From Abyssibius sp040880065 (GTDB taxonomy: Bacteria > Pseudomonadota > Alphaproteobacteria > Rhodobacterales > Rhodobacteraceae), in contig JBBDJE010000004.1 of assembly GCA_040880065.1 (NCBI GenBank), positions 1 to 52,302 on the forward strand: DNA of 52,302 nt, in the 5' to 3' direction. The notes under the pieces are model-generated. The model ran no database searches and was not told where the DNA came from. It was given only the letters and a program-made list of their open reading frames with translations. Position numbers and translations under genes: made by a program. This document shows, piece by piece, positions 17,466 to 26,217 of this stretch (positions are counted from its first letter, which is position 1; every line of letters starts with the position of its first letter).

Positions 17466-18805
17466 CCCCCAACCTGTTTGAAATTCAGCGCGAAATGCGC
17501 CAGCGGCGCGAAAATGCGGTGCGCCGTGGCACGGTCGCAATTCTGGACATTGGTACAAGCAAGGTGGCCTGCCTCATCCTTCAATTCGCTCCCGAAATGC
17601 AGGATGAACGCGGCGCTGCCCAGCCCGATATCAACCTGCCGGCCATGGGTGCATTTCGTGTGGTCGGGGTAAAAACCACACGGTCGCGCGGCGTAAAGTT
17701 TGGCGAAATCACCGATATGGTGGAAACCGAGCGCGCCATTCGCACCGTGGTGCAGGGTGCACAAAAAATGGCCGGCCAGCGGGTTGACCATGTGATCGTG
17801 TGCATGAGCGGCGGGCGGCCACGGTCTTACGGGCTTGATGGCGAGATCGAGGTGGAAAACGGCGAGGTGACCGAGCGCGATATCGGCCATGTGCTGGCGG
17901 CCTGCGATGTGCCGCCCTATGGCCATGACCGCGAGGTTATTCACGCCATGCCGGTGAACTTCAGCCTTGACCACCGCACCGGCCTTTCAGACCCGCGCGG
18001 CCAGATCGGCTTTCGGCTGGCGGTGGATCTGCACATGCTGACAGTAGCGGGCAACCCCGTTCACAACCTGCTGCAAGTCATTCGCCGCTGCGACCTTGAG
18101 CTTGCCGGGCTGGCCTTTTCGGGCTTTGCCAGCGGCATTTCAGCCCTTGTGGAAGACGAACAGGAGCTTGGCGCCGCCGTGGTAGATATGGGCGGGGGCA
18201 GCACGGGGCTTTCTGTTTTCATCAAAAAACAACTCATCTATGCCGATGCGGTGCGCCTTGGTGGCGATCAGGTCACCAACGATATATCGCACGGGCTTCA
18301 GGTGCAGTTTGATGTGGCCGAACGCATCAAAACCCTGCATGGCGGGCTGGTGGCTACGGGTGCAGATGACCGCGACCAGATCGAATTGCCCAACCCCATG
18401 GCGCAGTGGGAAAACGACCGGCGGACAATCTCGCGTTCGGAGTTGATTGGCGTGATGCGCCCGCGCGTCGAGGAAATTCTGGAAGAGGTGCGCGACAGGC
18501 TCGACGCTTCGGGCTTTGAGCACCTGCCAAGCCAGCGCATTGTTCTGACGGGTGGCGCAAGCCAGGTGCCGGGCATGGACCATACCGCCGCCCGCATTTT
18601 AGGACGGCAGGTGCGCATTGGTCGCCCCTTGCGGGTGCAGGGCTTGCCGCAGGCGGCAACGGGCGCGGCGTTTTCTGCAGCGGTGGGTCTGGCGCTCCAT
18701 GCCAGCCACCCTTCCGATGAATGCTGGGATTTTGAAGTGCCCGCCGACCGGCTTGGCGCGCGGCGTATTCGCCGCGCCATGCGCTGGTTTAGGGATAATT
18801 GGTAG
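17462..18805 (+). CDS. ftsA: Cell division protein FtsA
   Basis: Actin-like ATPase that tethers FtsZ filaments to the membrane. The 447-residue protein has the phosphate-1 loop ILDIGTSKVACLI (Asp29), VVDMGGGSTGLSVF for phosphate-2, and LTGGASQVPGM for the adenosine site. The C-terminus RRIRRAMRWFRDNW looks like the amphipathic membrane-targeting helix. The start overlaps the ftsQ stop (ATGA). The gene ends 186 bp before ftsZ, with a control region between them. Confidence 0.95.
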   Translation: MTPNLFEIQREMRQRRENAVRRGTVAILDIGTSKVACLILQFAPEMQDERGAAQPDINLPAMGAFRVVGVKTTRSRGVKFGEITDMVETERAIRTVVQGAQKMAGQRVDHVIVCMSGGRPRSYGLDGEIEVENGEVTERDIGHVLAACDVPPYGHDREVIHAMPVNFSLDHRTGLSDPRGQIGFRLAVDLHMLTVAGNPVHNLLQVIRRCDLELAGLAFSGFASGISALVEDEQELGAAVVDMGGGSTGLSVFIKKQLIYADAVRLGGDQVTNDISHGLQVQFDVAERIKTLHGGLVATGADDRDQIELPNPMAQWENDRRTISRSELIGVMRPRVEEILEEVRDRLDASGFEHLPSQRIVLTGGASQVPGMDHTAARILGRQVRIGRPLRVQGLPQAATGAAFSAAVGLALHASHPSDECWDFEVPADRLGARRIRRAMRWFRDNW

Positions 18806-18806
18806 T

Positions 18807-18842
18807 ATTTCTGCAAGAACTGGCGTAGGTGCTTGCAGAAAT
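18807..18842. promoter_or_regulatory. Perfect 11-bp inverted repeat after ftsA
   Basis: ATTTCTGCAAG (18807-18817) and CTTGCAGAAAT (18832-18842) are perfect inverted repeats with a 14-nt spacer, beginning 1 nt after the ftsA stop. It could be a protein-binding site or an RNA hairpin. No T-tract follows, so a simple terminator is unlikely. Confidence 0.55.
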
Positions 18843-18847
18843 TCGCC

Positions 18848-18871
18848 TATCTGGTAGTTTTATACCAGATA
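18848..18871. promoter_or_regulatory. Perfect 9-bp inverted repeat in the ftsZ upstream region
   Basis: TATCTGGTA (18848-18856) and TACCAGATA (18863-18871) form a perfect inverted repeat with a 6-nt spacer, immediately left of the DnaA box. The symmetry suggests a dimeric regulator site. The binding protein is unknown. Confidence 0.5.
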
Positions 18872-18872
18872 T

Positions 18873-18881
18873 TGTGGATAA
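18873..18881 (-). promoter_or_regulatory. DnaA box upstream of ftsZ
   Basis: TGTGGATAA is the exact reverse complement of the consensus DnaA box TTATCCACA. It lies 110 bp before the ftsZ start. In Caulobacter DnaA is reported to activate ftsZ, so direct replication-linked control is plausible here. Confidence 0.65.
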
Positions 18882-18904
18882 ATGGTTGAATAACGCGTGA
18901 CCGG

Positions 18905-18933
18905 GATTCGTCTATGGGTTACATTGTCGAATC
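18905..18933. promoter_or_regulatory. Pair of GANTC (CcrM-type methylation) sites before ftsZ
   Basis: GATTC at 18905-18909 and GAATC at 18929-18933 lie 24 bp apart in the ftsZ upstream region. In alphaproteobacteria GANTC is methylated by CcrM, and GANTC-containing promoters such as Caulobacter ftsZ respond to methylation state. I could not place a convincing -35/-10 pair around them. Confidence 0.55.
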
Positions 18934-18991
18934 AACACCTTAGCAACGACAGTCCGAAAATGGGCGCACAACAGATACAGGCGGACAGAAC

Positions 18992-20530
18992 ATGGCTTTG
19001 AATCTCCGTATGCCGGAATCCCTCGAACTCAAGCCGAAGATCACGGTCTTTGGCGTTGGCGGGGCGGGTGGCAATGCAGTCAACAACATGATCGCAAAAT
19101 CGCTCGAAGGCGCGGATTTTGTTGTTGCAAATACCGATGCGCAGGCGCTCAGCCAGTCCAATGCACCCAAAAAGGTGCAGCTTGGCGCGCGGGTTACCGA
19201 AGGGCTTGGCGCGGGCGCGCGCCCCGAAGTGGGGGCCGCAGCCGCCGAAGAAAGCCTTGACGAAATCCTCGATCATCTGGCCGGCAGCCATATGTGTTTC
19301 ATCACCGCTGGCATGGGTGGCGGCACCGGCACAGGCGCGGCCCCGATCATCGCGCGGGCCGCGCGCGAACTGGGTGTGCTGACCGTGGGCGTTGTGACCA
19401 AACCGTTCCAGTTTGAGGGTGCCTCGCGGATGCGCAAGGCCGAGGAAGGTGTTGCCGCGCTGCAAAAGGTTGTGGATACGCTGATCGTCATTCCCAACCA
19501 GAACCTGTTTCGCCTCGCCAATGAAAAAACCACCTTCACCGAGGCGTTCAGCCTTGCCGATGATGTGCTTTATCAAGGTGTTAAGGGCGTAACCGACCTT
19601 ATGGTGCGCCCCGGCATCATCAACCTCGACTTTGCCGATGTGCGCTCTGTAATGGACGAAATGGGCAAGGCGATGATGGGCACGGGCGAGGCTTCCGGCG
19701 AGAACCGCGCCATTCAGGCCGCCGAAAAAGCCATTGCCAACCCGCTGCTTGACGAGATCAGCCTGCGCGGTGCGCGCGGCGTGCTCATCAACATCACCGG
19801 TTCGGCTGATATGACCTTGTTTGAGTTGGACGAAGCCGCCAACCGCATCCGCGAAGAGGTTGACCCGGACGCGAATATCATCGTCGGCTCGACGCTTGAT
19901 CCTACAATGGAAGGTGTTTTGCGTGTTTCGGTCGTGGCTACAGGGATCGACGTTGTCGAAGACCAGCGCGCGACGCCGCAGCATCGCCGCAGCTTCAGCG
20001 AACCGGTAGCCGCCATTATGCCCGAGCAGGTTGAAGAGGAAGTTGAAATTCTGGCCGAAGCGCCGGAACAAGCAGCGATGTTCACACCGGCCCCTGTTGA
20101 TGAAGCACCCATGACACAGCGGCCCGCGCCGCTGCAAATGTCGCCAGAGCACGAAGTTCAGGCCGAACCGGCAGCGCCGATTGCTGCAAAATCCGCACAA
20201 CCGTCGCAGGAAACACTGCTACGCCTGCGTGCCGCTGTTCAAAACCGCCCCGATCCGACGGCCAGCCAGCAGCCGGAAGGCGGGGGCAGTTCAGGTGGTG
20301 AAAAGCATCCGCGCTTTGCGCTGAACAACCTTATCAACCGTATGACAGGCGGCGTGCAGCGCGATGAGCGCTCAACCGCCCAGCAACCGGTGCGCGCACC
20401 CATGCCAACGGCCACGGTTTCTGCCCCCGCAGCCCCCGCAGCCCCGCAGGTTAATGATCAGTCCAGCTATGAGGATGACGAGCGGGAACGCGTTGAAATT
20501 CCAGCGTTTCTGCGACGTCAGGCAAATTAG
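18992..20530 (+). CDS. ftsZ: Cell division protein FtsZ
   Basis: Tubulin-like GTPase that forms the Z-ring. The 512 residues comprise the GTPase core with VFGVGGAGGNAVN near residue 24 and the tubulin signature GGGTGTG at 109-115, the T7-loop/polymerisation region (LDFADVRSVM), and then a long linker rich in Ala, Pro, Gln and Glu from about residue 325. The C-terminal peptide VEIPAFLRRQAN is the FtsA/ZipA-binding tail. Long linkers of this kind are usual in alphaproteobacteria. A strong terminator follows, so ftsZ closes the cluster. Confidence 0.98.
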   Translation: MALNLRMPESLELKPKITVFGVGGAGGNAVNNMIAKSLEGADFVVANTDAQALSQSNAPKKVQLGARVTEGLGAGARPEVGAAAAEESLDEILDHLAGSHMCFITAGMGGGTGTGAAPIIARAARELGVLTVGVVTKPFQFEGASRMRKAEEGVAALQKVVDTLIVIPNQNLFRLANEKTTFTEAFSLADDVLYQGVKGVTDLMVRPGIINLDFADVRSVMDEMGKAMMGTGEASGENRAIQAAEKAIANPLLDEISLRGARGVLINITGSADMTLFELDEAANRIREEVDPDANIIVGSTLDPTMEGVLRVSVVATGIDVVEDQRATPQHRRSFSEPVAAIMPEQVEEEVEILAEAPEQAAMFTPAPVDEAPMTQRPAPLQMSPEHEVQAEPAAPIAAKSAQPSQETLLRLRAAVQNRPDPTASQQPEGGGSSGGEKHPRFALNNLINRMTGGVQRDERSTAQQPVRAPMPTATVSAPAAPAAPQVNDQSSYEDDERERVEIPAFLRRQAN

Positions 20531-20552
20531 ACGACCCTCCTCCAAGACTTCA

Positions 20553-20583
20553 AGGCGCCCCCGCTTGGGCGCCTTTTTCTTTT
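20553..20583 (+). terminator. Rho-independent terminator after ftsZ
   Basis: AGGCGCCC (20553-20560) pairs with GGGCGCCT (20567-20574) over a CCGCTT loop, followed by TTTTTCTTTT. This is a textbook terminator 22 bp after the ftsZ stop and marks the end of the dcw transcript. Confidence 0.92.
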
Positions 20584-20724
20584 GGCTGACATATTTCTGC
20601 AATATTGAGTCATAAAAGGTGACGGGTGCCGGGGTTATGGGGCGTCTGCATATGGTTTATATCTTCCCCAAATCGACAGCTTCGAGGCTGGCGCAAAATT
20701 GCGCAGAATACGGCAGGACCATAA

Positions 20725-21645
20725 ATGCAGCATACATTGAAACGCACAGTGTCTTTGATCGGCACCGGATTGCATTCCGGCCGCGCCGTGCGCATGTCGC
20801 TTCATCCCGCCGCGGTAAATGCAGGCATAAGTTTTCGCCGCACCGATATTCGCAAGGGCAACACGCATATTCGCGCAATGTTCAACACAGTGAATGATAC
20901 CGGTCTGTGCACGCGGATCGCCAATGAAGACGGTGTTGAAGTTTCAACAATAGAACACCTTATGGCCGCTTTTGCAGGGCTTGGCCTGAGCAATGTGCTT
21001 GTCGAGCTTGACGGGCCGGAAGTGCCGATAATGGATGGCAGCGCGCGGCGTTTTGTGGCCGAAATTCTGGCCGCCGGACTTGTGGCGCAACACGAACCCG
21101 CCAAGGTGATGCAGGTTATGCAAACAGTGCGGGTAGAGCAGGGCGACGCATGGGCCGAGCTTTCGCCTGCCGAATCTTTTGTCATCAACTTTGAAATCGA
21201 ATTTGCAGGCACGATCATCGGTCATCAGGCGCGCAAGCTTGATATGAGAAACGGCACATTTGTCCGCGAACTGGCCGATTGCCGCACCTTTTGCCGCCGT
21301 CAGGATGTAGACGATATGCACGCGCGCGGCCTTGCGCGTGGTGGCAGCCATGACAATGCGCTGGTGGTCAACGGCATGGCATATGAAAACCCCGAAGGCC
21401 CGCGGCGCGCTGATGAATGCGTGCGCCACAAAATGCTCGACGCTCTGGGCGATCTGGCCTTGGCGGGGGGGCCTATTTTGGGCCGTTACCGCGGCGTGCG
21501 CGCAGGCCATGGGCTTACAAACCGGCTTTTGCGCCTTGCTTTTGCCACGCCGGGGGCGATTTTGCCGGTTCTGGCCGATGCAAACCTGCATGCGCGCCTG
21601 CCCGGCAGCGGGCTAAACCGCGCCGATATGGCCCGAGTTGGCTAA
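20725..21645 (+). CDS. lpxC: UDP-3-O-acyl-N-acetylglucosamine deacetylase LpxC
   Basis: Zinc amidase for the committed step of lipid A synthesis. The 306-residue protein shows the two-domain LpxC fold. Zinc ligands fit His78 (STIEHLMAAF) and His235/Asp239 (RHKMLDALGD), and SHDNALVV is a further family block. AGGA lies about 7 nt before the ATG. It is separated from ftsZ by the terminator, so it needs its own promoter in 20584-20724. That gap contains GCGCAA-AA-TTGCGC (a small inverted repeat ending 18 nt before the start) and a GAGTC site, but no clear -35/-10. Confidence 0.96.
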   Translation: MQHTLKRTVSLIGTGLHSGRAVRMSLHPAAVNAGISFRRTDIRKGNTHIRAMFNTVNDTGLCTRIANEDGVEVSTIEHLMAAFAGLGLSNVLVELDGPEVPIMDGSARRFVAEILAAGLVAQHEPAKVMQVMQTVRVEQGDAWAELSPAESFVINFEIEFAGTIIGHQARKLDMRNGTFVRELADCRTFCRRQDVDDMHARGLARGGSHDNALVVNGMAYENPEGPRRADECVRHKMLDALGDLALAGGPILGRYRGVRAGHGLTNRLLRLAFATPGAILPVLADANLHARLPGSGLNRADMARVG

Positions 21646-21720
21646 AAGACACCAATTTCCGTTTTTCACCGCCAAGTAATGTGTTAGTCAAGCGACAGAC
21701 ACAGGCAGAAGGGTCGGGTT

Positions 21721-22512
21721 ATGGTAAGTGTGATGATGCGCCGGATGGGAATGGTGGCGCTGATCGTTCTTGTGGCAGCCTGCGGTGGCGGTGCTGTCAG
21801 CGATCTTGTTGATGATTCCACCCCCGCTGGTGAAATTGTGGCTTTGGCACAGGCAGAGCTTGCGCGTGGCCGCGAAAAGCGTGCCGCCAACCTGTTTATG
21901 GAGGTGGAGCGTCTGCACCCCTTCACTGCCGAAAGCCGCTTTGCACTGGTTGAGGCCGCCAAGGCCTATCACGCAGCGCGCATGCTGGTTGAAAGCCGCG
22001 CCGCCGCAAACCGCTATCTTGATTATTACCCGCGCGATGAGTATTCGGCGTTGGCGCAATATCTGGTGGCATTGTCCTATTATGACCAGATCGTCGATAT
22101 CCAGCGCGATCAGGGCAACACCTTTCAGGCGCTCATGGCGCTGCGCGATGTGATGGAAAATTTCCCCGGCACCGAATTTGCTGCACTTGCCGCCCCCAAA
22201 TTCCAGACCGCGCTGAACCAGTTGGCCGGTAAAGAGGTTGACGTGGGCCGCTGGTATCTGCGCCAGCAGCAATATACCTCGGCTATCGGTCGGTTTAACG
22301 CCGTGGTGGACGATTATGGCGACACGCCGCACCGCCCCGAAGCGCTGCACCGTTTGGTCGAGGCCTATCTGTCGCTGGGTCTAAACGGTCAGGCCGCCGC
22401 CGCCGCCGCGCAACTGGCCGCCGAATACCCCGAAAGCAGTTGGAACGCCGCCGCGCAATCACTGTTGACCACCGGGCGGCAGCCGAATGCGGGCGGTCGG
22501 TTCCGTTACTAA
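21721..22512 (+). CDS. bamD: Outer membrane protein assembly factor BamD (ComL)
   Basis: Outer-membrane lipoprotein of the BAM complex that inserts beta-barrel proteins. The 263 residues begin with a lipoprotein signal whose lipobox VAAC places the lipidated cysteine at Cys21. Tetratricopeptide-like repeats follow (ELARGREKRAANLFMEVE, ALRDVMENFPGTEFA and others), as in BamD. The start is ATG 21721 with GAAGGG 7 nt upstream; ATGs at 21733/21736 would shorten the signal peptide. recN starts 3 nt after the stop, so the two are probably co-transcribed. Confidence 0.93.
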   Translation: MVSVMMRRMGMVALIVLVAACGGGAVSDLVDDSTPAGEIVALAQAELARGREKRAANLFMEVERLHPFTAESRFALVEAAKAYHAARMLVESRAAANRYLDYYPRDEYSALAQYLVALSYYDQIVDIQRDQGNTFQALMALRDVMENFPGTEFAALAAPKFQTALNQLAGKEVDVGRWYLRQQQYTSAIGRFNAVVDDYGDTPHRPEALHRLVEAYLSLGLNGQAAAAAAQLAAEYPESSWNAAAQSLLTTGRQPNAGGRFRY

Positions 22513-22515
22513 GCG

Positions 22516-24177
22516 ATGCTGCTTCAGCTCGTCATCCGTGATGTATTGTTGATCGACCGGGTTGAGCTTGCGTTTCAACCCGGTCTCAATGTTCTTACGG
22601 GTGAAACCGGGGCTGGAAAATCCATTTTGCTCGATTCACTTGGTTTTGTGCTCGGTTGGCGCGGGCGCGCCGATGTGGTGCGCCATGGGGCCGAGCAGGG
22701 CGAGGTTACGGCTGAATTTGCGCTGAGCGCCAACCACCCAGCGCAGGCAATACTCGCAAAAGCGGGGCTGCCGGGCGGCGAGTTGCTGTTGCTGCGGCGT
22801 ATTGCAGGGCGTGATGGGCGCAAGCGCGCCTGGGTCAACGACCGCCCTGTGAGCGGTGACGTGCTGCGCAGCCTGTCGGATGTTCTGGTCGAGCTTCACG
22901 GCCAGCATGATGACCGTGGCCTGCTAGATGCGCGCGGACATATAAACCTGCTTGATAGTTTTGCCCAAAATGATGCTGAGCTTGATGCCTGTCGCGCCGC
23001 GTGGCGCCAGCTTGCTGGTATCCGCAGCGCAATTTCCAAAGCACAAGCCGCACAGGAAGCGGCTGCGCGCGACACCGAGTTTTTAACCCATGCCGTGGCC
23101 GAACTCGACCAGTTTGCGCCAGAAACAGGTGAGGATGAGGCGCTTGATACCCGCCGCCGGCTGATGCAGGCCGCACAGCGCATTCGAGAAGTCGTTGCAA
23201 AAGCCGCCAATGCCTTGTCGTATGAGGGGGCCGAAGGGGCTATGGGCGATGCGCTGCGCTGGCTTGAAGATGTCGCGCCCAAAGCCGAAGGTTTGCTTGA
23301 TGGCGCTATCGACGCGCTTGGCCGTGCGCTGAACGAGCTTGGCGAGGCGCACTCAGAGGTCGAGCGCGCGCTTGAGCGCTTGCACGGCGACCCGGATGAT
23401 CTGGAACTGGTCGAAGAGCGTTTGTTTGCCTTGCGCGCGCTGGCCCGCAAACATCAGGTTGCACCCGATGATCTGGCCGGTCTGGCCGAAGAGTTTCGCA
23501 CGCGGCTTGGCGCTATTACCAGCGGTGCAGAAAACATAGCGACGTTGAAGGCCGATGCGGTGAAGGCCGAAGCGGCCTATCACTTGCAAGCCCGGGCAGT
23601 GACCGAGGCACGCCAAATAGCCGCTCAAAAGCTGGATGCGGCCATGGCCGCCGAGCTCGCGCCGCTCAAGCTCGAACAGGCGCGGTTTTCGACCGAAATT
23701 GATGCGGCCACGCCGGGCCCCGATGGGGTGGATTCTGTCAGCTTTGTTGTCGCGACGAACCCCGGCGCTCCCGCAGGGCCGATTGACCGTATCGCATCGG
23801 GCGGCGAGCTTTCGCGGTTTTTACTGGCCCTCAAAGTGTGCCTGTCGGCGCGCACCAGCGGGCTGACGATGATCTTTGACGAGATCGACCGCGGGGTTGG
23901 CGGTGCCACGGCCGATGCGGTTGGCCGCAGGTTGGCCGCTGTTGCCGCAAAATCGCAGGTGCTTGTGGTTACGCATTCGCCGCAAGTGGCGGCACAGGGC
24001 GCGCATCATTGGCGGGTAGAAAAGGCAGTAACGGCAGGCCAGACCGAAACCCGCGTGCGCCCCTTGGCCGCGCCTGAACGGGTTGATGAAATCGCCCGTA
24101 TGCTGGCCGGTGACAGCATCACAGAAGCAGCGCGTGCCGCCGCGCAATCGTTGCTGGACGCCCGCACAGTGCCTTGA
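22516..24177 (+). CDS. recN: DNA repair protein RecN
   Basis: SMC-like ATPase acting in double-strand break repair. The 553-residue length matches the family. Walker A is TGETGAGKSILLDS near residue 30, the centre is a long helical coiled-coil region, the ABC signature is ASGGELSRFLLALK, and Walker B is MIFDEIDRGVGG. VVTHSPQVAAQ is the usual downstream block. It sits 3 nt behind bamD, an arrangement common in alphaproteobacteria. I see no LexA-type box directly upstream because it lacks its own promoter space. Confidence 0.95.
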   Translation: MLLQLVIRDVLLIDRVELAFQPGLNVLTGETGAGKSILLDSLGFVLGWRGRADVVRHGAEQGEVTAEFALSANHPAQAILAKAGLPGGELLLLRRIAGRDGRKRAWVNDRPVSGDVLRSLSDVLVELHGQHDDRGLLDARGHINLLDSFAQNDAELDACRAAWRQLAGIRSAISKAQAAQEAAARDTEFLTHAVAELDQFAPETGEDEALDTRRRLMQAAQRIREVVAKAANALSYEGAEGAMGDALRWLEDVAPKAEGLLDGAIDALGRALNELGEAHSEVERALERLHGDPDDLELVEERLFALRALARKHQVAPDDLAGLAEEFRTRLGAITSGAENIATLKADAVKAEAAYHLQARAVTEARQIAAQKLDAAMAAELAPLKLEQARFSTEIDAATPGPDGVDSVSFVVATNPGAPAGPIDRIASGGELSRFLLALKVCLSARTSGLTMIFDEIDRGVGGATADAVGRRLAAVAAKSQVLVVTHSPQVAAQGAHHWRVEKAVTAGQTETRVRPLAAPERVDEIARMLAGDSITEAARAAAQSLLDARTVP

Positions 24178-24178
24178 T

Positions 24179-24217
24179 TTATATCAACGCAACCAACACA
24201 TAAACGGTATGATATAA
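24179..24217. promoter_or_regulatory. Spaced inverted repeat in the promoter region of the DksA-like gene
   Basis: TTATATCA (24179-24186) and TGATATAA (24210-24217) are perfect 8-bp inverted repeats 23 nt apart. They lie in the 62-bp gap between recN and the next gene. The right arm overlaps a plausible -10 (TATGAT), so a dimeric repressor binding here could block transcription. Evidence is symmetry and position only. Confidence 0.35.
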
Positions 24218-24239
24218 GCGAACAGAATGGAGTTTGCCA

Positions 24240-24557
24240 ATGACCTCGCTTAGTGACCGCCGCGCCACACTTGAAAACCGTCTCAAAGAGCTGAACTGGA
24301 AGCTTGTCGAGATTGAAGATGCTTTGGATGAAACCCCGAGCGCCGATGTCGAGGAGCGCGCCGTCGAGCGTGAGGATGACGAGGTGCTGGAGGGGATCGG
24401 TGTCGCCAATCAGGCCGAAATTCGTATGATCAACGCAGCATTGGCACGAATTGAAAATGGTGAATACGGCATCTGCACCACCTGTGGTGAAGAGATTGCC
24501 CAAGCCCGGCTCGACCTTGTGCCGCACACGCCATTTTGTAAGAACTGCGCCCCATAG
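24240..24557 (+). CDS. TraR/DksA-family zinc-finger protein
   Basis: A 105-residue protein with a helical, charged N-terminal half and a C-terminal C4 zinc finger, CTTCGEE...PFCKNC. It has the short TraR/DksA layout rather than the roughly 150-residue DksA. Members bind in the RNA polymerase secondary channel and modulate initiation. GGAG lies 7 nt before ATG 24240. A TTG six bases earlier is in frame but fits the ribosome site less well. A small gene with a strong ribosome site follows after 8 nt, suggesting a two-gene unit. Confidence 0.85.
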   Translation: MTSLSDRRATLENRLKELNWKLVEIEDALDETPSADVEERAVEREDDEVLEGIGVANQAEIRMINAALARIENGEYGICTTCGEEIAQARLDLVPHTPFCKNCAP

Positions 24558-24565
24558 GAGGCATT

Positions 24566-24787
24566 ATGTCATTTGAATCGCTCAAGGCCCGCATTGCCAT
24601 GTTTCTGGATTCCGCCACCAGCACGCCACAAGATGGCCACGAATTGCTGGAGCGTTTGCGAGAAGAACTTGCCGGGCTGCGCGGCATGGGCATGCCCCCG
24701 CCGGAAGATCTTGTCGCGCTCGAAAAATCGCTTGCCGAGACGATGTCGCGCCGCCCCGCGCACCCAAAACCCCCAACCGAAGGTTAG
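24566..24787 (+). CDS. Small conserved-looking protein of unknown function
   Basis: A 73-residue, mostly helical protein, with a perfect AGGAGG 5 nt before ATG 24566. I see FESLKARIAMFLD at the start, ELLERLREELAGLRGMGMPPPEDLVALEKSL in segments, and a proline-rich tail. There is no signal peptide or membrane span. It lies 8 nt behind the DksA-like gene and is probably co-expressed. Its TAG overlaps the stop of the convergent FAD oxidase gene (TTAG at 24784-24787). I do not recognise the family. Confidence 0.7.
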   Translation: MSFESLKARIAMFLDSATSTPQDGHELLERLREELAGLRGMGMPPPEDLVALEKSLAETMSRRPAHPKPPTEG

Positions 24788-26157
24788 TTGCCGGGCAGCA
24801 GCTTGCCGGGGTTCATAATGTTTTGCGGATCAAGGCTGGCCTTGATCTTGCGCATCACATCCAGTGCCGCACCATGTTCGGCTTGCATATAGCCTGTCTT
24901 GCCCATGCCAATGCCATGCTCGCCGCTGATGGTGCCGCCAAGCGACAGCGCCAACCCGTTCAAGCGGTTTGAAAACTCCTTCGCGCGGGCCAACTCGTCG
25001 GCATCGTCATGGTCAACGGCTATGCCGCAATGAAAATTGCCATCGCCCACATGCCCGACCATCGACACCGTCAGCCCCAGATCGGTGGCATCGGCGCGGG
25101 CTTTGGCAACGGCCTCGGCCAGTTTGGAAATGGGCACGCAGATATCGGTGTTTTTTACCCGCGCGCCGGGGCGATGCGCCTTTTGTGCGTAATAGGCATT
25201 GTGGCGCATTTTCCAAAGCCGGTTGCGGTCTTCGGCCAGATGCGCCCATTCAAACCCCTCGGCCCCAAACTCGGTGGCGATTTCACCAAAAGCAGCCGCC
25301 TGTTCCTGCACGCTGGCTTTTGTGCCGTTAAACTCCACAAACAAATGCGGCACTTCGGGCAGGTTTACGCCTGCATAAAGGTTAAAGCCGCGCGCCATCA
25401 TCTCGTCTACAAACTCGATCCGCGCCATCGGGATATTGGACTGGATTGTTGCAATGACCGTGTTCACCGCATCGTCAAAGCTTGAAAAACGGCAGGTGGC
25501 GGCACTTGTCGCTTCCGGAATTGCCTGAAGCTTCAAGGTCAACTCGGTGATGATGCCAAGTGTGCCTTCCGAGCCGACAAACAGATGGGTGAGGTCATAG
25601 CCGCTGGACGATTTGCGCGCCCGCGTGCCGGTCCGGATGATCTGGCCATCGGCCAGCACCACTTCAAGCGCCAGCACAGATTCGCGCATCGTGCCGTAAC
25701 GCACCGCAGCCGTGCCGCTGGCGCGGGTTGCGGCCATGCCGCCAAGACTGGCATTCGCGCCGGGGTCGATCGGAAAGAACAGGCCGGTGGTGCGCAACTC
25801 CGCATTCAGCGCCTCGCGCGTAACACCGGGCTGAACGGTGCAATCGAGGTCTTCGCCATGCACCGCAAGCACCTTGTCCATGTGCATCAGATCAACCACC
25901 ACACCGCCGCGCGTGGCGAGCTGGTGGCCTTCCAGCGCGGTTCCTGTGCCATAGGCCACCACCGGACAGTCATGCAATGCGCATATTTTGACGATTTCCG
26001 AAACCTCGGCGGTGCTGGCGGGAAACACGACTGCGTCGGGCGGGGTTACGGGAAAATACGCCTCATTCTGGCCATGTTGCTCCAAGATGGCCGCATTGGT
26101 GGAAAGCCGGGTGCCCAATTGGTTGCGCAGGGCTTCAATCGCTGTATCAATGCTCAT
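24784..26157 (-). CDS. FAD-linked 2-hydroxyacid oxidase, D-lactate dehydrogenase (cytochrome)/GlcD-like
   Basis: Flavoprotein of the vanillyl-alcohol-oxidase fold. The N-terminal half is the FAD_binding_4 domain: VVAYGTGTALEGHQ, VQPGVTREALNAEL, DPGANASLGGMAATRASG and SSGYDLTHLFVGSEGTLGIITEL. The C-terminal half contains MVGHVGDGNFH and SGEHGIGMGKTGYM, typical of D-lactate dehydrogenase/GlcD enzymes. The 457-residue length fits mitochondrial-type LDHD. The exact acid (D-lactate, glycolate or other D-2-hydroxyacids) cannot be told from sequence. Malate synthase G occurs about 17 kb away but is not linked in an operon. Confidence 0.88.
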   Translation of the reverse strand: MSIDTAIEALRNQLGTRLSTNAAILEQHGQNEAYFPVTPPDAVVFPASTAEVSEIVKICALHDCPVVAYGTGTALEGHQLATRGGVVVDLMHMDKVLAVHGEDLDCTVQPGVTREALNAELRTTGLFFPIDPGANASLGGMAATRASGTAAVRYGTMRESVLALEVVLADGQIIRTGTRARKSSSGYDLTHLFVGSEGTLGIITELTLKLQAIPEATSAATCRFSSFDDAVNTVIATIQSNIPMARIEFVDEMMARGFNLYAGVNLPEVPHLFVEFNGTKASVQEQAAAFGEIATEFGAEGFEWAHLAEDRNRLWKMRHNAYYAQKAHRPGARVKNTDICVPISKLAEAVAKARADATDLGLTVSMVGHVGDGNFHCGIAVDHDDADELARAKEFSNRLNGLALSLGGTISGEHGIGMGKTGYMQAEHGAALDVMRKIKASLDPQNIMNPGKLLPGN

Positions 26158-26217
26158 TCATGCGTCTCCGATGCGCAGGCACGGTAGCGCGCAATTTGTG
26201 CAAGTAAAAGGGCTTGG

